Below, piece after piece: positions 1 to 11,800 of a stretch of 64,000 nt of DNA. The position numbers were made by a program, and so were the translations under genes. Source of the stretch: Mesaphorura yosii (lineage: Eukaryota > Arthropoda > Collembola > Poduromorpha > Tullbergiidae); NCBI GenBank assembly GCA_009869945.1, contig WIXG01000384.1, positions 1 to 64,000 of the forward strand, given 5' to 3'. The notes below the pieces were generated by a model, which was given only the letters and a program-made list of their open reading frames with translations, had not been told where the DNA came from and did not search any database. Numbering within the stretch: position 1 is the stretch's first letter; each line of letters opens with the position of its first letter.

Positions 1-1061
1 AGCATGGTGACCGGCACGCGATTCTCGCCTGACGACGAGAAACTCAGGCGCCTCAACAGAATTGGAAGTGAATTGATCAAGGAGACTCCGATTGGTGGCA
101 ATCTCGCGAACGCGTATCCGTTCCTGGTCCCTCTACTCAAGCATAGAGTGCACAACAAGAATGTGGAGCTCCAGGAGTACTTCAGGGCACTGCTTGATGA
201 AAGACGTGCACTTGGAGACTACAAACATGACCAGCGCGACTTTGTGGAGGTTTTTTTGAAGGAAATTGACAACTTCAGGGGAAAGTCACCGAATTATTAC
301 ACAGGTTAGCTGATTATTCTGACCGCCCGACTGACGATGCAATGCTGAATTCTTAATGGACCTCCAACTCAATTCTGCAGATGAGCAATTCATTATGGTA
401 CTTATGGACCTGTTTCTGGCTGGCTCCGAGACGACCTCCAACACACTGGAGTTTGCGATTTTGTACATGATTCTGAATCCCGACTTGCAGTCCCGAGTGC
501 AGGCAGAGATTGATAAAGTGGTTGGGTCGAGCAGATTACCCACCATGAACGATAAATTGAGGTAAGGCACAAGCTTGAGTATTTATTGTGGTTAAAACAT
601 TGACTGATGAGTTTATTTTATCCAGCATGCCGTTCACGGAAGCCACTCTGCTCGAAATCCAGCGCTACGCGAACGTCTTGCCCATCGACTCACGCTCCGC
701 AACCGAAGAAACCAAGCTCGCTGGTTACAACATTCCAAAGGGTGTACCTTCCATCTTAAACTTCCATAGCATTCACTTCAGTTCTAAAATCTGGTCCAAC
801 CCACTCAAATTTGACCCGACGAGATTTCTTGACAAAGACAACAATGTCGTGAACGCCAATAAGATCATGCCTTTCGGTGCTGGGAAGAGAGTCTGCATTG
901 GGGAGACAATGGCGAGGCTCACACTCTTCACGTACTTCACAAGCTTGCTCCAACGGTACCGCTTCACCACTGTGACGGGGACACGGACGCCCACCACGGA
1001 GCCAGTCCTCGGGTTCACGCTCAGCCCAGCAGAGTACAGCGTACAAGTCACACGACGTTAA
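1..1061 (+). CDS. Cytochrome P450, CYP2-clan (3' part of gene)
   Basis: Haem-thiolate monooxygenase, normally anchored in the ER and fed electrons by P450 reductase; acts on small lipophilic substrates such as xenobiotics or hormones. Three exons are visible: up to 304, 381-561 and 626-1061, all with GT-AG introns in matching phase. The reading frame is open at the left edge, so the N-terminal membrane anchor lies outside the window. Motifs in order: I-helix LFLAGSETTSNTL with the oxygen-binding A-G-x-E-T-T; K-helix E-I-Q-R (ExxR); a PERF-like FDPTRF; and the haem loop FGAGKRVCIG with its cysteine ligand. The AGxETT plus FGxGxRxCxG style and the ETT-then-short-loop spacing suit the CYP2 clan (families 15, 18, 303-307 and relatives). 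The exact family cannot be told from this part. Nothing looks broken. Confidence 0.93.
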
Positions 1062-1097
1062 TTTGATAGCGAGCAATTTATTGACAGTTGACACAAG

Positions 1098-1103
1098 AAT
1101 AAA
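1098..1103 (+). terminator. Polyadenylation signal AATAAA of the P450
   Basis: Canonical hexamer 37 bases after the P450 stop codon. Confidence 0.6.
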
Positions 1104-1331
1104 CTTTAATCATTGCATTGCTTTAAATGTGGTCAAGAAGTGGAATTTACAAGCATCCAGTTGCTTAAACAGTTTAAACATTGGTCAAGTTGAAAAGTAC
1201 GGTATCAGAGAATACAATAATATCATGTCAGAGAAAGACATTAGAAATACAAGCGGCCAAAAGTGAAGACGGTAGGTTAGAAAGACACGTAGAGAGGTGG
1301 TATTGGTATTGGTGATCAATCCGCGACGGAT

Positions 1332-1833
1332 TTAAGAGGCACTGCTTTCGCCGAGACCAACGAGCTGCTGGAGTTCTCCTTTCAGGAGCAATTCAGCCGT
1401 CTCCGCTCCACCTCCAACGCATTTTCCATTGATGAAAACTCGCGGGACCTTGCATAAATGATGATCAACGTGTGAATTATAGATGATGCTATTGTTATTA
1501 ACTATTTTGTTCAAGGCAGGCCTAGGATTAAAATCTTACTGTTCTTGCCCCCGTCATTTCGTTCAGCACATCCTGCGCTGCCCCCATCTCCGGTCTCGGC
1601 AACTTGTTGAGCTCCACCACCCCATACTTCTGATTCAGGTCGTCAAATATCTTCTTGGCTCGATGGCAGTGTGGTGAGATGGACTTGGAGAAGATCATGA
1701 TCTTGTTATCCCCTATCAGCGATTCGATCTTGGTCTTGATTTGTTCCTTATCGGTGCTGACCTCGAACGGCAGTTGTTCCCCCAGCTTACCAGCACTTGT
1801 GAATATCCAGTTGAGGAAGGTTCGGGCACCCAT
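1332..1833 (-). CDS. Glutaredoxin-like protein, active site SPHC
   Basis: Two exons, 1833-1540 and 1448-1332, joined by a GTAAG...AG intron, giving 136 residues. The fold signature is clear: IMIFSKSISPHCHRAKKIF, then ELNKL, then the cis-proline glutathione-binding loop TGARTVPRVFINGK, then the C-terminal VGGG with a leucine-rich helix. Family members use the first cysteine of C-P-Y-C as the thiol that attacks glutathione mixed disulfides. Here that position is a serine (codon TCA) and only the second cysteine remains (S-P-H-C). The protein may therefore bind glutathione without normal dithiol or monothiol catalysis. The first ~40 residues (MGARTFLNWIF...) form an N-terminal extension as in Grx2-type proteins; the sequence before the start ends in a possible splice acceptor, so a non-coding first exon is possible. 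Confidence 0.85.
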
Positions 1834-2178
1834 TCTGCTTTATCTCCTGTTCTCAACACTGAAGGCTAAGATTTAATTATAGCTTGGAAGTAAATTCACA
1901 ACAAAAGGAAAGATGATGTGAAGGCCTCCGCTCTGGCTCCATGTAATACAAAAGAATCACTACACATCGCAGCAGCACAGCATTACACGAGAGAAAAATA
2001 AAACGATTCACGCTCAGATGACAATGCACTAATTTGAATACGCACCTCGACGAACAAGGATCCTCTCTGTGAATGGAGTATCCCCGTAGTTGCGTGTTCG
2101 TCCAAAATCTTGACTTCATGGACGTGTCGACACGTGTGACTTCGGTGCGGCGGACCGGTGCGGACCTTTGGGTTCATT
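1834..2178. other. Intergenic, between divergent genes
   Basis: No supported gene. An open frame on the minus strand (2261-1983) overlaps the first exon of the next gene and has no recognisable domain. The stretch probably holds both promoters, as the two neighbours are transcribed away from each other. Confidence 0.5.
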
Positions 2179-3356
2179 ATGACAACCATTTCAATGCCCG
2201 CCCAGGCCTCCTGCGTTCCCGTTTCCAAAATCAAACTTCCTTTCAAGGACGCGACGGACAACAGCCGTAAGCATCCGCAGCATTATTAACTTCGTTCCAT
2301 AAGATTCTATTTTTGCGTTTTGTCAAATTGTGGTTTTACTGCTCACACGCACAATGACAGCTGACCTTTGTAACTCCTGCTTTGACTCTGGCTCTGGCAG
2401 CTGTCCGTATCAGTACATCACTTGCTGGAAAACACCTCGCTGCAACGCGCATACTACTGGCCAGGATCAGCGCTGCGTCGACCCTTGGCGCGCTCACTTC
2501 TTGCGTCGATTTGGCGCGTCCGTCCTTGACATACCAGCATGTTTGGGCCTAGAAGCCAAGGATCCTTGCCCAGACATTCACGACGCCCTTCGAAGCCCTG
2601 ACCACTTCACTGCTCCGTCGATGTTTCAGCATGGAGCCTGCAATCGTTTAGAAAAAATTCACCCACTATCAAAGTGCGGGTATGGAAAATTGAGCCGGAG
2701 TCGAGATTCTTCTTGCGCTGGTGCCGGCATTCCGCAGTTGCCTGCCTGCCACAAGACAAAGCCGAATCCATTTGTAAGGTCATTCGTTAGTCGTTGGAAA
2801 AAATTATTCGCAGTCATTTTCTCATTCTGCTTTCTGCCGTGTTGCAGGCCGATACGATTTGTGGATTGTGCACGAATTCGGATCCATGTGCTTGCAAAAA
2901 GAAATGCCGGTCTGAATGCAATCACAGCAATGCTGTCACCGCCGGATCATGTTGTAATTTCCCCGAATTTCCATTTGAAGTTTATCTGTCTGACACACAC
3001 GGTTCTGATGAAGTCAACCGGCCCAAGGCCGTCTGACAGGTTGAACGCTGCCTGCATCCTTCAAAATTTCGATACCTGAACGCCAGCTACAGGACAGACT
3101 TCTGGGACTTTTTTAAAATGTAAATTATCCACTCACGAGTCGCGACCTTTGCCTGGTTCCTTTCTTGATTTGGTAAACTGGTCCGTTCTTTTCCAGGAAA
3201 TCACCCGCTGAATTCAATCAGTACCGAGCCGCCCAGGCCATCGGTCTTGCCCGTCCAAGACTAGCAATTTGTGCCGAAGGCTCCACAGCTGACCCTGACA
3301 AAATTGTTTTGGATCCCAGCCAGCCCCTGGTGTACAAAGCTCGACCGATCAAGTAG
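2179..3356 (+). CDS. Cysteine-rich orphan protein, five exons
   Basis: I assemble 290 residues from exons 2179-2266, 2361-2773, 2848-2979, 3040-3119 and 3197-3356; phases agree at every junction. The start is the first ATG of a frame that begins MTTISMPAQASCVPVSKIKL. The middle is rich in cysteine (for example CNSCFDSGSGSCPYQ and ICGLCTNSDPCACKKKC); the tail reads YRAAQAIGLARPRLAIC...LVYKARPIK, an A-R-P-[RI] repetition reminiscent of sperm-tail or axonemal microtubule proteins, but this is only a hint. There is no signal peptide or membrane segment. One junction is odd: the proposed 60-base intron 2980-3039 has a weak GTTTAT donor and, if kept, is in frame with one TGA at 3034-3036. I do not recognise the family. 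Confidence 0.55.
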
Positions 3357-3844
3357 GAATTTGGCACTGGAGCAAATGAACCAATGAAATTTACTGTTTA
3401 TGTCCCTGGGCCGATTACGATTGACTAAAGCTAAAAGCAATACGTCCGGAATCGAGTCTAACCCAATGACACGATCAGCCACTTCATTCAACATTCCTGC
3501 TTCCGCTGACTAATTGTTGTGTATTTCAAAATGTCTATAAGTAAAAGCGCGGTGGACCTTATTGACTTGACTTGACTTTATTTCGGAAATTTTGAAACAC
3601 AAGCATAATTGAACGAACAGCATAACAGCACATGATCCTTTGTCGGATCTTTCATTTTGCAATTCTGTTTTCATTCTGTCAGCGCGAACCTCGAAAGATT
3701 TGAAACCCAATTTCTGTTGCACTTGACTTGCAGTGCGTTGAACTGAGCAACCTTCTGTTGCAGTTGCAGTGCAATTCAACAATTGCTTCAGTTTCAGTCT
3801 GCATTTAATTTGTGTTGGTTAAGTACTCTGAACTTCGAACAATT
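3357..3844. other. Intergenic
   Basis: Contains the probable 3' UTR of the cysteine-rich gene and the promoter of the next gene. Minus-strand open frames here have no domain and no splice support. Confidence 0.5.
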
Positions 3845-5103
3845 ATGGCGAAGAGGACGTCGGTTGGAAACGGCCACTTGAAGAATGGACAAGCCCGGAT
3901 CAGATCTGCTCGGGAGGCGAGACGACAGAAGACCGCAAAATCCAACGCCAGTTTATCTCGTACATTCGCAGCTATTGGAGTCGCCTGTGCTGTAGTAGGC
4001 TGCTTGGTAGCTATCGCATATCAGTATTACTTTCCCAAAGACAATCTGATAAGGATGAGCATAATTTTGCGGAATCACGCCAACATTGCCCTGCAGGCGA
4101 TTGAACAGAAGTTCAAGGTAATTACAATTTTCCTAAGCTTTCAGATAGCTGTTCACGAATATTAAAAATGGAAACCGATATTTCTACTCCTCCAGTTTGA
4201 CGCATACGTCTTGAATGACCCACTCGCCGACGTGATCAAGACAAAACTTCGCCCAGTTCAAGAGAGAATCGCCAGCCTAAAAACACAATGTAATCAATAC
4301 GAGAAAATGGAGCAGATTCCTGGCGGCCCAACAACGTTTATCCAGTCATCACTCTACGAATTGAATACCGACATTGAGCAAAGGGTAGCTGAGTTGAACA
4401 AGGAGGCCTTATCGATTCTCATGGACTACGTTGAACGTGGCCACGCAATGGTCAGAGATGGGATCGAAATGGTCAACACGGGTGCCCTTCGCATAAACAA
4501 CAACCATATCAAAATGCTCACGCTTGAAGGTGTGTACTTTATTCCATTTGATGACATTCCGACTGAAGTGCTGGAGAAGGCTAGAAAAGAAGTGACGCTG
4601 GATAAAGTGGTCGGTATGATCGAAGAGTTGGCAAACATGTACAAAGAGCTCGAGGAGATTGGCCTCAGTCTTGGGCAGGTGGGGAAAGAAATTGGATTTT
4701 ACGACCCTAGTGATTTGCAAGGTGAAGGACACATGCCTGACGACGATTATGACAAGCTCGTGCCGTACTTGAATGAAATTGCGGAGAGGCGACAGAAAAT
4801 TGCGGAGTTCATAGAGAAGAACAATAAATACCTGCAACTGTTCCAGGAGCTGAGTAGCGATCAAATTCGGACTCTGACCACGGCCATGAGCCATATCAGG
4901 GAAAATGTAAGTAATTTGGTGATTGGGAAGCGACATTAATTTAGAATTTGCAACATAAGTTTGTCCTTTATCGTACGCAGGATGAAAGGAGACGGAAACC
5001 ATATTTGAATCTTCACATGGCCACCATGCACGAAATAAAAAATCTCAAGATAAGAATCGACAATCTGAAGTATGCGTACACGAAGCGCAAGACAACAAAC
5101 TGA
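3845..5103 (+). CDS. Single-pass membrane protein with long coiled-coil region, unknown
   Basis: Three exons (3845-4117, 4196-4906, 4981-5103) encode 368 residues. A basic N-terminus of about 39 residues (MAKRTSVGNGHLKNGQ...) is followed by one hydrophobic segment, FAAIGVACAVVGCLVAIAY, near residues 42-60, so it is probably a type II protein with a short cytosolic tail. The remaining ~300 residues are charged, heptad-like helix (VQERIASLKTQCNQYEKM, IEQRVAELNKEALSILMDYV, KVVGMIEELANMYKELEEIG) with few cysteines, ending IKNLKIRIDNLKYAYTKRK. It looks like a tether or scaffold on an internal membrane or the cell surface. I do not recognise the family; general coiled-coil likeness to other proteins would not be meaningful. 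Confidence 0.8.
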
Positions 5104-5356
5104 TGATCTCAACAACGCTCGAGTTGGTGCTTTTATGCTGGAGATGGTTTAATGTTAGTTAGTTAATAAGCAATCTACTAATCATTATAACACTGAGCCG
5201 GAATTTTGTGCCTCAATTCCAAAATTTGACAAAGACGATCGTGTCCATATCATAACGCAACTAATATACTTATTTCGCACATTATCGGAAGAAGCTATTT
5301 TCTTATCAAAAGGGACTTTTCTAAGGATCAATAAATTATCTTGATGATTGAATTGC

Positions 5357-7875
5357 TCAGTTTTCATGATACACAGTTGCCCACATTTGACTACGATGTG
5401 CGGCTGGCATCATTCCACGCATGAAGAAGTTTGGATACAGAATTGGGTTTTCTTCCAACATTTTCTTGCTGATTGGTTGGAATATCTTCACTGATTTTAC
5501 AACATTTTTGTACTCCTTTCTGAATTGATCTCCGAGGTCCGAGGCAACTTGGCTAGCATTTTCAATATCAGTGTGTCGCTTCTTTCGCGCTAAAGTGCGG
5601 ATCAGAGGGGTGGTGACAAAGTAGAGAATTTCCAGCAGGCTCAATGCGCTGAATCCAAGACAAAGGCTAAGTATGCCTCCCGTGCTAGCTGAAAGACAAA
5701 TGTCAATGGAATAGCTTCTGATGATTGGTGAAAAAACTCAAGTGTCCTTTACCAAGCAAATCCACGAATCCAAACAATTGCTTCCTTAGTTTTGGATACG
5801 TTGAATCGGCTCCAAAGTAAAAATGGGTGATGGTTACTTTCATGTCGCTCCTTCAGTCCGCGAGAAGAGAAAGCGAAATAATATTTTGTGGTTCAGCTTT
5901 TGGCTCCTGGAAAATAAAACAAAGTCGACCGCCTTACCATTTTGTACTGTCACTTTTGCCAGCAAGCCCTGCTCCTCTGCTGCTATCATTCGTCGATCTC
6001 AGCCAGATACTCCGATCCTTGATGGGTGCGTCATACACCTCCGTCTCATAGCTGATCTCGTTACACGTCGGCAAGCAAAATTCGCAATGCTCCTTAAGCT
6101 CGTGATGATTTATTGTGAGAGACTCTGGAAATCAAGCCGAGGCCAGCAATACGCACATACAATTCACTGCTACCTAATTTGCCATCAGTAAAAATTCGAA
6201 CTCTTACGTGAAACTTTCATGGCACACTCGAATGACTTTATTCCACAAATGTCCTGAACGAGTGGATCCCGTGGCATGAAGTAGTGTACACAATTGCACA
6301 TTTTGTACGTCAAATTCGACCGGCACTCGTCCATACAATTTGACTCCGTGTAGTACTTGTAGTAGCCCAGTTGAAATTCCCCGTCAAAGTAGCATTTTCT
6401 GATGCTGATATCGATTCCACGCAATGAAGGCTCAGCTTTGACAATCTCGGGCTTGATGCTCATAAACATTTCGCGGTTTGGTGCAATGCTGGCTCCGAGG
6501 TTGGCGACTTCAGGCGCGGCGAGGGGTTGGTGCGTCGAAATCCTGAGACCGTCGTAGTTGGCTGCAGAGCAGAAGTACTGATCCAGTCCCGGATTGAGGA
6601 GGACGGACAGACCTCGGGATTGACCAGCATCGTTCGCACGCAGCGGAAATCGACGGTCAGGCCGTTCCAAATCATCAATGAGCTCATCTTCGGGTATCAA
6701 TTGCATATCGTTGCTGATCTTTGACTCCTGCCAGGCCTGAATAGTTTCGCGTGACTCATCTCTGTAGTTTCTATCGGAAATTTTTTAAAAAACTCAATTT
6801 TCCAATCTCTGCTCTGGCCCGTACTTGCGAATGTTGCGTGCGCGTATTCTACTTACTGGTACGAGTAGAGCAGGGATCGCGGTATCATGTTAAAGGTGCA
6901 GCACTTGCCAAAATGTAAAAACAGGATAAATCTTGTGTTTTGTTCAGCCGAAAGTTTGTGACTTTGTACTGCGAGCGAAGCGAGCCCGAGGAGGGTTCTC
7001 TACGTCTAAACTAATCCTACTTCGAGGTCGCTGCGCTCGCAATGTTTAATCCGGTGAACAAAACACAAGATATTTAGCAGGTTTTTCAGTCTCTCTTATC
7101 TGTCTCAGTTGCTTGGAAAAGCTGACTGCAATCGCGTGGCTTATCTTGCCACATGCAGAGAAGCAGCATGTCTTCGCAGCTTTGCGCATTCTGAAGAAAG
7201 ATGTAATATGACACAAACGATTCTTTCGTTAACCAATGACAAATGACGAATGACTTACCTCATGAAGGAATTCTTGTATGGTAGTATTCAGCGTATCTTC
7301 TTCATTCAATTCTCCACCATCCAGCAAATCCAGCTGATGCAGCAAATCCTCCGGTACTCCACTCTCGTTGGAAATGAAACCAAACTTTTGACTGAAACTC
7401 AGCTGATCGGCCGAGCAAATGTGGCTCAAGAGCGAGACTTTTGCCAACGCAGCCAGTTTACCGGTGTAGCCTTCCCTACAAATAACTCAGCCCGTCTGGC
7501 AATGACATAATCTTGCCTTCTTATTAAATTGATTGCTTTTAATCTCACTCACTGAATGATCTTCATCGCCTTGCTTTTCTCAACACTGTTGACATTGCAG
7601 ATTGTAATGGCCGGGAAAGGAACCTGATACACAGCTGTTGGAGCTCCATCAAAAGTGGTGATGACCGGGCTCGTTCTGTACTTGTGCCAAATGCCATTGA
7701 TAAGCACACACGCGACACTGATACCAATTAGGAAGGCCAGGAGCCAGAAAATTCGCTCAATCATATTCCGCTTGGGTTCCCCGATGTATCGCAGCCCATG
7801 GAGCGATGTCCTGTTGCAGAACTGAATTAGCAACGAATCCTTCGGCGGCTCCCACCAGAAAATGTTGGCCTTCAT
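5357..7875 (-). CDS. DEG/ENaC (pickpocket-type) sodium channel subunit
   Basis: Amiloride-sensitive sodium channel family: trimeric, two membrane spans, large cysteine-rich ectodomain. Exons: 7875-7553, 7475-7259, 7190 to about 7095, about 6909-6857, 6770-6208, 6124-5938, 5850-5753, 5688-5357; about 622 residues. Landmarks in order: FCNRTSLHGLRYIGE before TM1 (IFWLLAFLIGISVACVLI), FPAITICN, CSQLF, GKCCTFN, the CYF...YYKYYTESNCMDEC thumb segment, CEFCLPTCNEISYE, and LFGFVDLL...GGILSLCLGFSALSLLEILYF with the G-F-S pore/TM2 signature. Six of seven junctions are clean GT-AG. The junction between 7095 and 6909 has no GT-AG pair; the expected peptide TETDK|GKCCTFN is interrupted by about 185 bases that are mostly an inverted-repeat element, with a TGA shortly after the left exon. 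The gene may be disrupted there or spliced in an unusual way. Confidence 0.9.
6914..7088. mobile_element. Short inverted-repeat element (MITE-like), about 175 bp
   Basis: The ends form an imperfect inverted repeat of about 33 bases, both reading TG.AAAAAC...ATCTTGTGTTTTGTTCA; the inner 17 bases ATCTTGTGTTTTGTTCA (6930-6946) are exactly repeated in inverse at 7055-7071. The interior is non-coding and carries GCGAGCGAAGCGAGC and GCTGCGCTCGC, themselves nearly complementary, so the whole can fold as one long hairpin. No clear target-site duplication is visible. It lies exactly between two coding exons of the DEG/ENaC gene. A non-autonomous DNA element is the simplest reading. Confidence 0.7.
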
Positions 7876-8820
7876 CCTGCAGGAAGTTGAGAGCTCAATG
7901 AGCCGACAGTCGTGTTCGTATTGACATTGCCCTGGTCATTCATGGTCCTTTTATATGATCACCAGCTCGCTTCGGAGGTGAAGCTTTGGTCACAAAATAC
8001 AATTTATTCTCGAAATCAGCTCATTCCTCCTTAATTTACATTCAAGCAACCGCAAATCTTCGTTGAATCTATGAACAAGCAAGGAACCACAAAATTATGC
8101 TGAACATGAGCTCATTTCGTATTAAAATTAGGTACGAGGCCTAATTAGATTAAAGATTAAATATTAATCCAATCCCAAGCTGAAGCTGAAACTCAACGCT
8201 CGCTTGTATCCATGTCTTTGTTTTACCTGGCTTCCTTGTCATAATTTCATGAGTTTAGACGGCGCGATGCTCGCCAAGTATTGTAAAGAAAACGTTCAAG
8301 CTAAGCACACGAGACATGAGTTGAGTTGCGTTCTAATTTAACTCGAACGAGCGAGCTGCTCTAGAATTAGGATATTACGAACTGCGAGTTGCGAATCACA
8401 TTAGCAATGGAAAAATACGGCCCAAAACACGATTAACGTGCGCTAGTCACCGCTACCACAGCAAAAATTAACGAAACTCGTCAACAAATTAAATTAGAAG
8501 CTAAACACAAAGTTCATCAGCTGACGACTGGCGACGTCGCGACTGACTGCACTGGCACGCGATTCTGAATTTATCAGCTCAAAATTACGACACGATTTCG
8601 TAAATTGGAGGAGCGAATAATTCGGTATGTAAATCAAGTTCTATACTTAATGACTTAATGAGATTGCGTGGTCAATGGACGGCCGACCGCGGACGGTGCT
8701 GACCTCCGATGTGGTGGTCAACACGGTCTTCGACTGGGCCTACAAGGCCATAATTATGTATTTTCTTTAGATTAAGTCCTGTTACTCAAAGGGTCACTGA
8801 GTGACCTGACCTGACCAGTG
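7876..8820. other. Intergenic between divergent DEG/ENaC and UBE2O genes
   Basis: No coding frame with support. AT-rich patches (for example around 8140-8170). The bases just before 7875 (CTGCAG before the ATG on the minus strand) would fit a spliced 5' UTR of the channel gene. Confidence 0.5.
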
Positions 8821-11800
8821 ATGTCTAATACTTCGTTACCCTCGGCCAAGAAGAAGAAACACTGTGTGTTCACTGCACCTTCCGATGGAGGAGCGCCAGT
8901 TGTGCAAGGCCCAAGCACATCTTCACTCTCTGCTGGCAGTAGCGTGTCCTCAACGACTTCAGGAGATTCAGTCGAGGCTGTAGTTGGCGTTGACACCAGC
9001 GCGGCGCAAGTGGACCCTCAAAATTTTAGAAAAGCTGATGAAGTAGCTCAAGTTAGAAAAGGAGCTCTCGTGTTTGGCATCCTGGAGCATCCAATCAAAG
9101 ACTTCATGGAGAAAGATAAGGCTGAAAAGTTTGCAGAATGGAAAGTTCGATGGAACACGTCTGATTGCATTGGGGTTACCTTTCATTGCCCTTTGACTAC
9201 AACGGAGAGATCGGTGAGCAATTAAATTATCATTTACACGTTTCCTACGCTAACTTAATAACATTTAAGTCAATTTAAATACTTTTGAAGGTGGACCTCA
9301 CCTTTACTGACCGAGCTCTGTACAAAGGCTGTAAGGTTCGAAGAGCGAACAAATCTGATGGCTTGGTAGGCATCTGCCGCGATTTGCTTGTGTCAGTTGA
9401 TTTACGAGTTCTGGGGACTGCAACTGTTGTGAGCGGAGTGAACATTGAAATGTTCACACACCTGAAGGTAAAAAATGATGAAATGCAAAATAAAACAAAT
9501 ACCTTAATGGAAGTTTTGATATGTCAAACTTGTGTCGTGCCTGAATCTAGGAGTTCAAGCAAAAGTCAGTAGTATACAAATCTGGCTGGTTGGGCGTGAT
9601 CGCAGATGTTCAACGCGTGGCTCAATTTCGTTTGGTGGATGTGGGGATGTCTGGTGAAGTTGCTCTTAACCACATCCGTCCTTTCGGAGCTTTTGAAGTC
9701 GAAGACCCATGGATCAACGAAGAGGTCCCTGGAATTAACTTCCAACCTGCAGTGGCTCACTTCACTGATGACAACTCATTCGAAAAGCTAACAAAAAAGT
9801 CTATCAAGTCAATATTCATCGAAGATTTGAAAGTCGAACAAGTCACCGTCCACTGGCGCTATCAAGTAGATGTTATGCGACCAGACAAACCACCCGATAC
9901 GATTACTGGAGCACGTCTCAAAGATCTGCAAATCGTTATGGAAGAACTGAGCTCGGACGTGAGCTTCCAAGTTGGAAATCTAGGCAGATACAAGATCACG
10001 TCGCAAACAGACTTTATGTCGATGGATGTCTACAGCAACAAGTTCGTTCATTCCAACATGGGAGGCGAGACGGCTGTGGCAATGCTGAATACTCCGTTTG
10101 TGAAGCCAAAGTACGTCTATGACCTTGACCCAGAGAAGAGGCTTGCTCCTGACACTACGGCAGTCGTCGAGATAGTGCACACCAACACCGTTGGTGACAT
10201 CATCTGGCAGGTGTGCATTGTTCATTTCATAAAATCTAGTTTCTTGATGTGCTGATTGCAATAATATGTGTGCCATTTCATTTTACACAGGATGGCAGCA
10301 TGGACTGGATTCCCGGGAAGGATTTGATAGTGCAAGATGGGAGTCTTCTGGATCATGTTTTGACGCCCGGGGATTTTATGTACAGTTATGAATTCAAATC
10401 CTACGGAACAGCCGATGAGATTTATGCAGTGGTCACTCGATCCGATTTACAAAGTAAGGTCATTACTGTACAGCTCAAAGTTGGGTAATAATTAGCTAAT
10501 TAGTCGTAATTTTTTTTATTATTACAGGTAAACTAGTCACGGTGAAGGTGCTCACATGCACCAGTCCACCAAAATTGGTCAACACACTTCGGCTTCCTGA
10601 ATCCGCGTTGTTTCACCATTTGAAATATAAACATTTTAATCAAGCCAATACTGTTGTGGTGGTACAACGTAACGAGCAAACTTGCGTTGGGCACGTTCGC
10701 CGCACGAATCCGGATGGTAAAGTTCAGGTCTTATGGCTCCATAACCACAAGGAAGAGTGGGTATGGCCCGCTGACTGCTCGGTGTACAGTGTCAAGGGTC
10801 ACGATTTGGATTGTATTGTGAGTCTGATCAACGACGAGGATGAAACGAAAGAAGTGGACTTGCACACAAGATTCTTGCGCCTCACGCAAGGAATTCGAAG
10901 GATCAAAGAAATCTGGAGTGAAACGCCTGACGAGGTTACAGAGGCGAATGGCCTCATCAACCTTCGACGAACATCAGTTACAGAACTGAGAACTATTCTT
11001 CAAGAATGTCGTCAAATCGAAGATGAAGTCAACGGCAACAAACCTGACTCCAAGCTGTATTCGGATGAATCAATTTCCGAGTTTTCTGCAAAGATTGGGC
11101 AGCTGATCGAAGAGAATCGAGGAATAGGCGATGGCAAGAGTTCCAAGTATGCAAGAACCTATGCCAAACCGGAACTCGTGGAAACTATGCTAACATTGTG
11201 CGCTGAGCTGCTCAAACGTGGGGATAAACTTGACGCTCACTTTGGAAAGAAGGATGACGGCTTGCGCTCACTGTCGTCATCGGAGCCGATGGACACGCAA
11301 CCACTCACTTGCACAAGTGCCTTGGCGAAGGCGAGTATTTCTTCCAATGTAATGGTCATGGATGGAAATGAAGCCACCTCTTCATCTCACACGAGCACAT
11401 CCATCCAACCCGCCGTCGCCACCACCGCGAATCTAGACGGCGTCGACGGCATTTTTGACTGCAATGTGGTTATAGAGGACTCTCATCCCGAAGGACACAC
11501 CTACGCCCGCAAAACTGAATTTCAACCAACGCAAATCCAATACTTTGTCAAAATCGTTCGGAATGAGCTCAATAATCTGCGTGACCAGTGCCCACCTGGA
11601 ATTAAAGTCAAGGCTTACGGAGACCGATATGTAAGTTTAACGAATATTATTGAGTTAATTAAAATTTTAATAATTTAAAGTATTTTTAGCATTTAGCACA
11701 TCTTCATTTCAGCATGCTTACAACCATTTTTTTACTTCAGGATTTGTTTTCAATTCTCATCCGGGGCCCAGTGAATACTCCTTACGAAGATAGTTTGTAC

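Noticed and set aside
1983-2261. 92-codon minus-strand frame upstream of the glutaredoxin
   Set aside because: Has a GTGCGT after it but no in-frame way to join the glutaredoxin; overlaps the first exon of the plus-strand gene.
2330-3079. Continuous 249-codon reading of the cysteine-rich locus
   Set aside because: After 2773 it runs through a GTAAG...TTGCAG intron; the spliced frame keeps the cysteine pattern and leads to a sensible last exon.
4409-5002. 197-codon antisense frame across the coiled-coil gene
   Set aside because: Crosses a well-supported intron boundary of the sense gene and has no motif.
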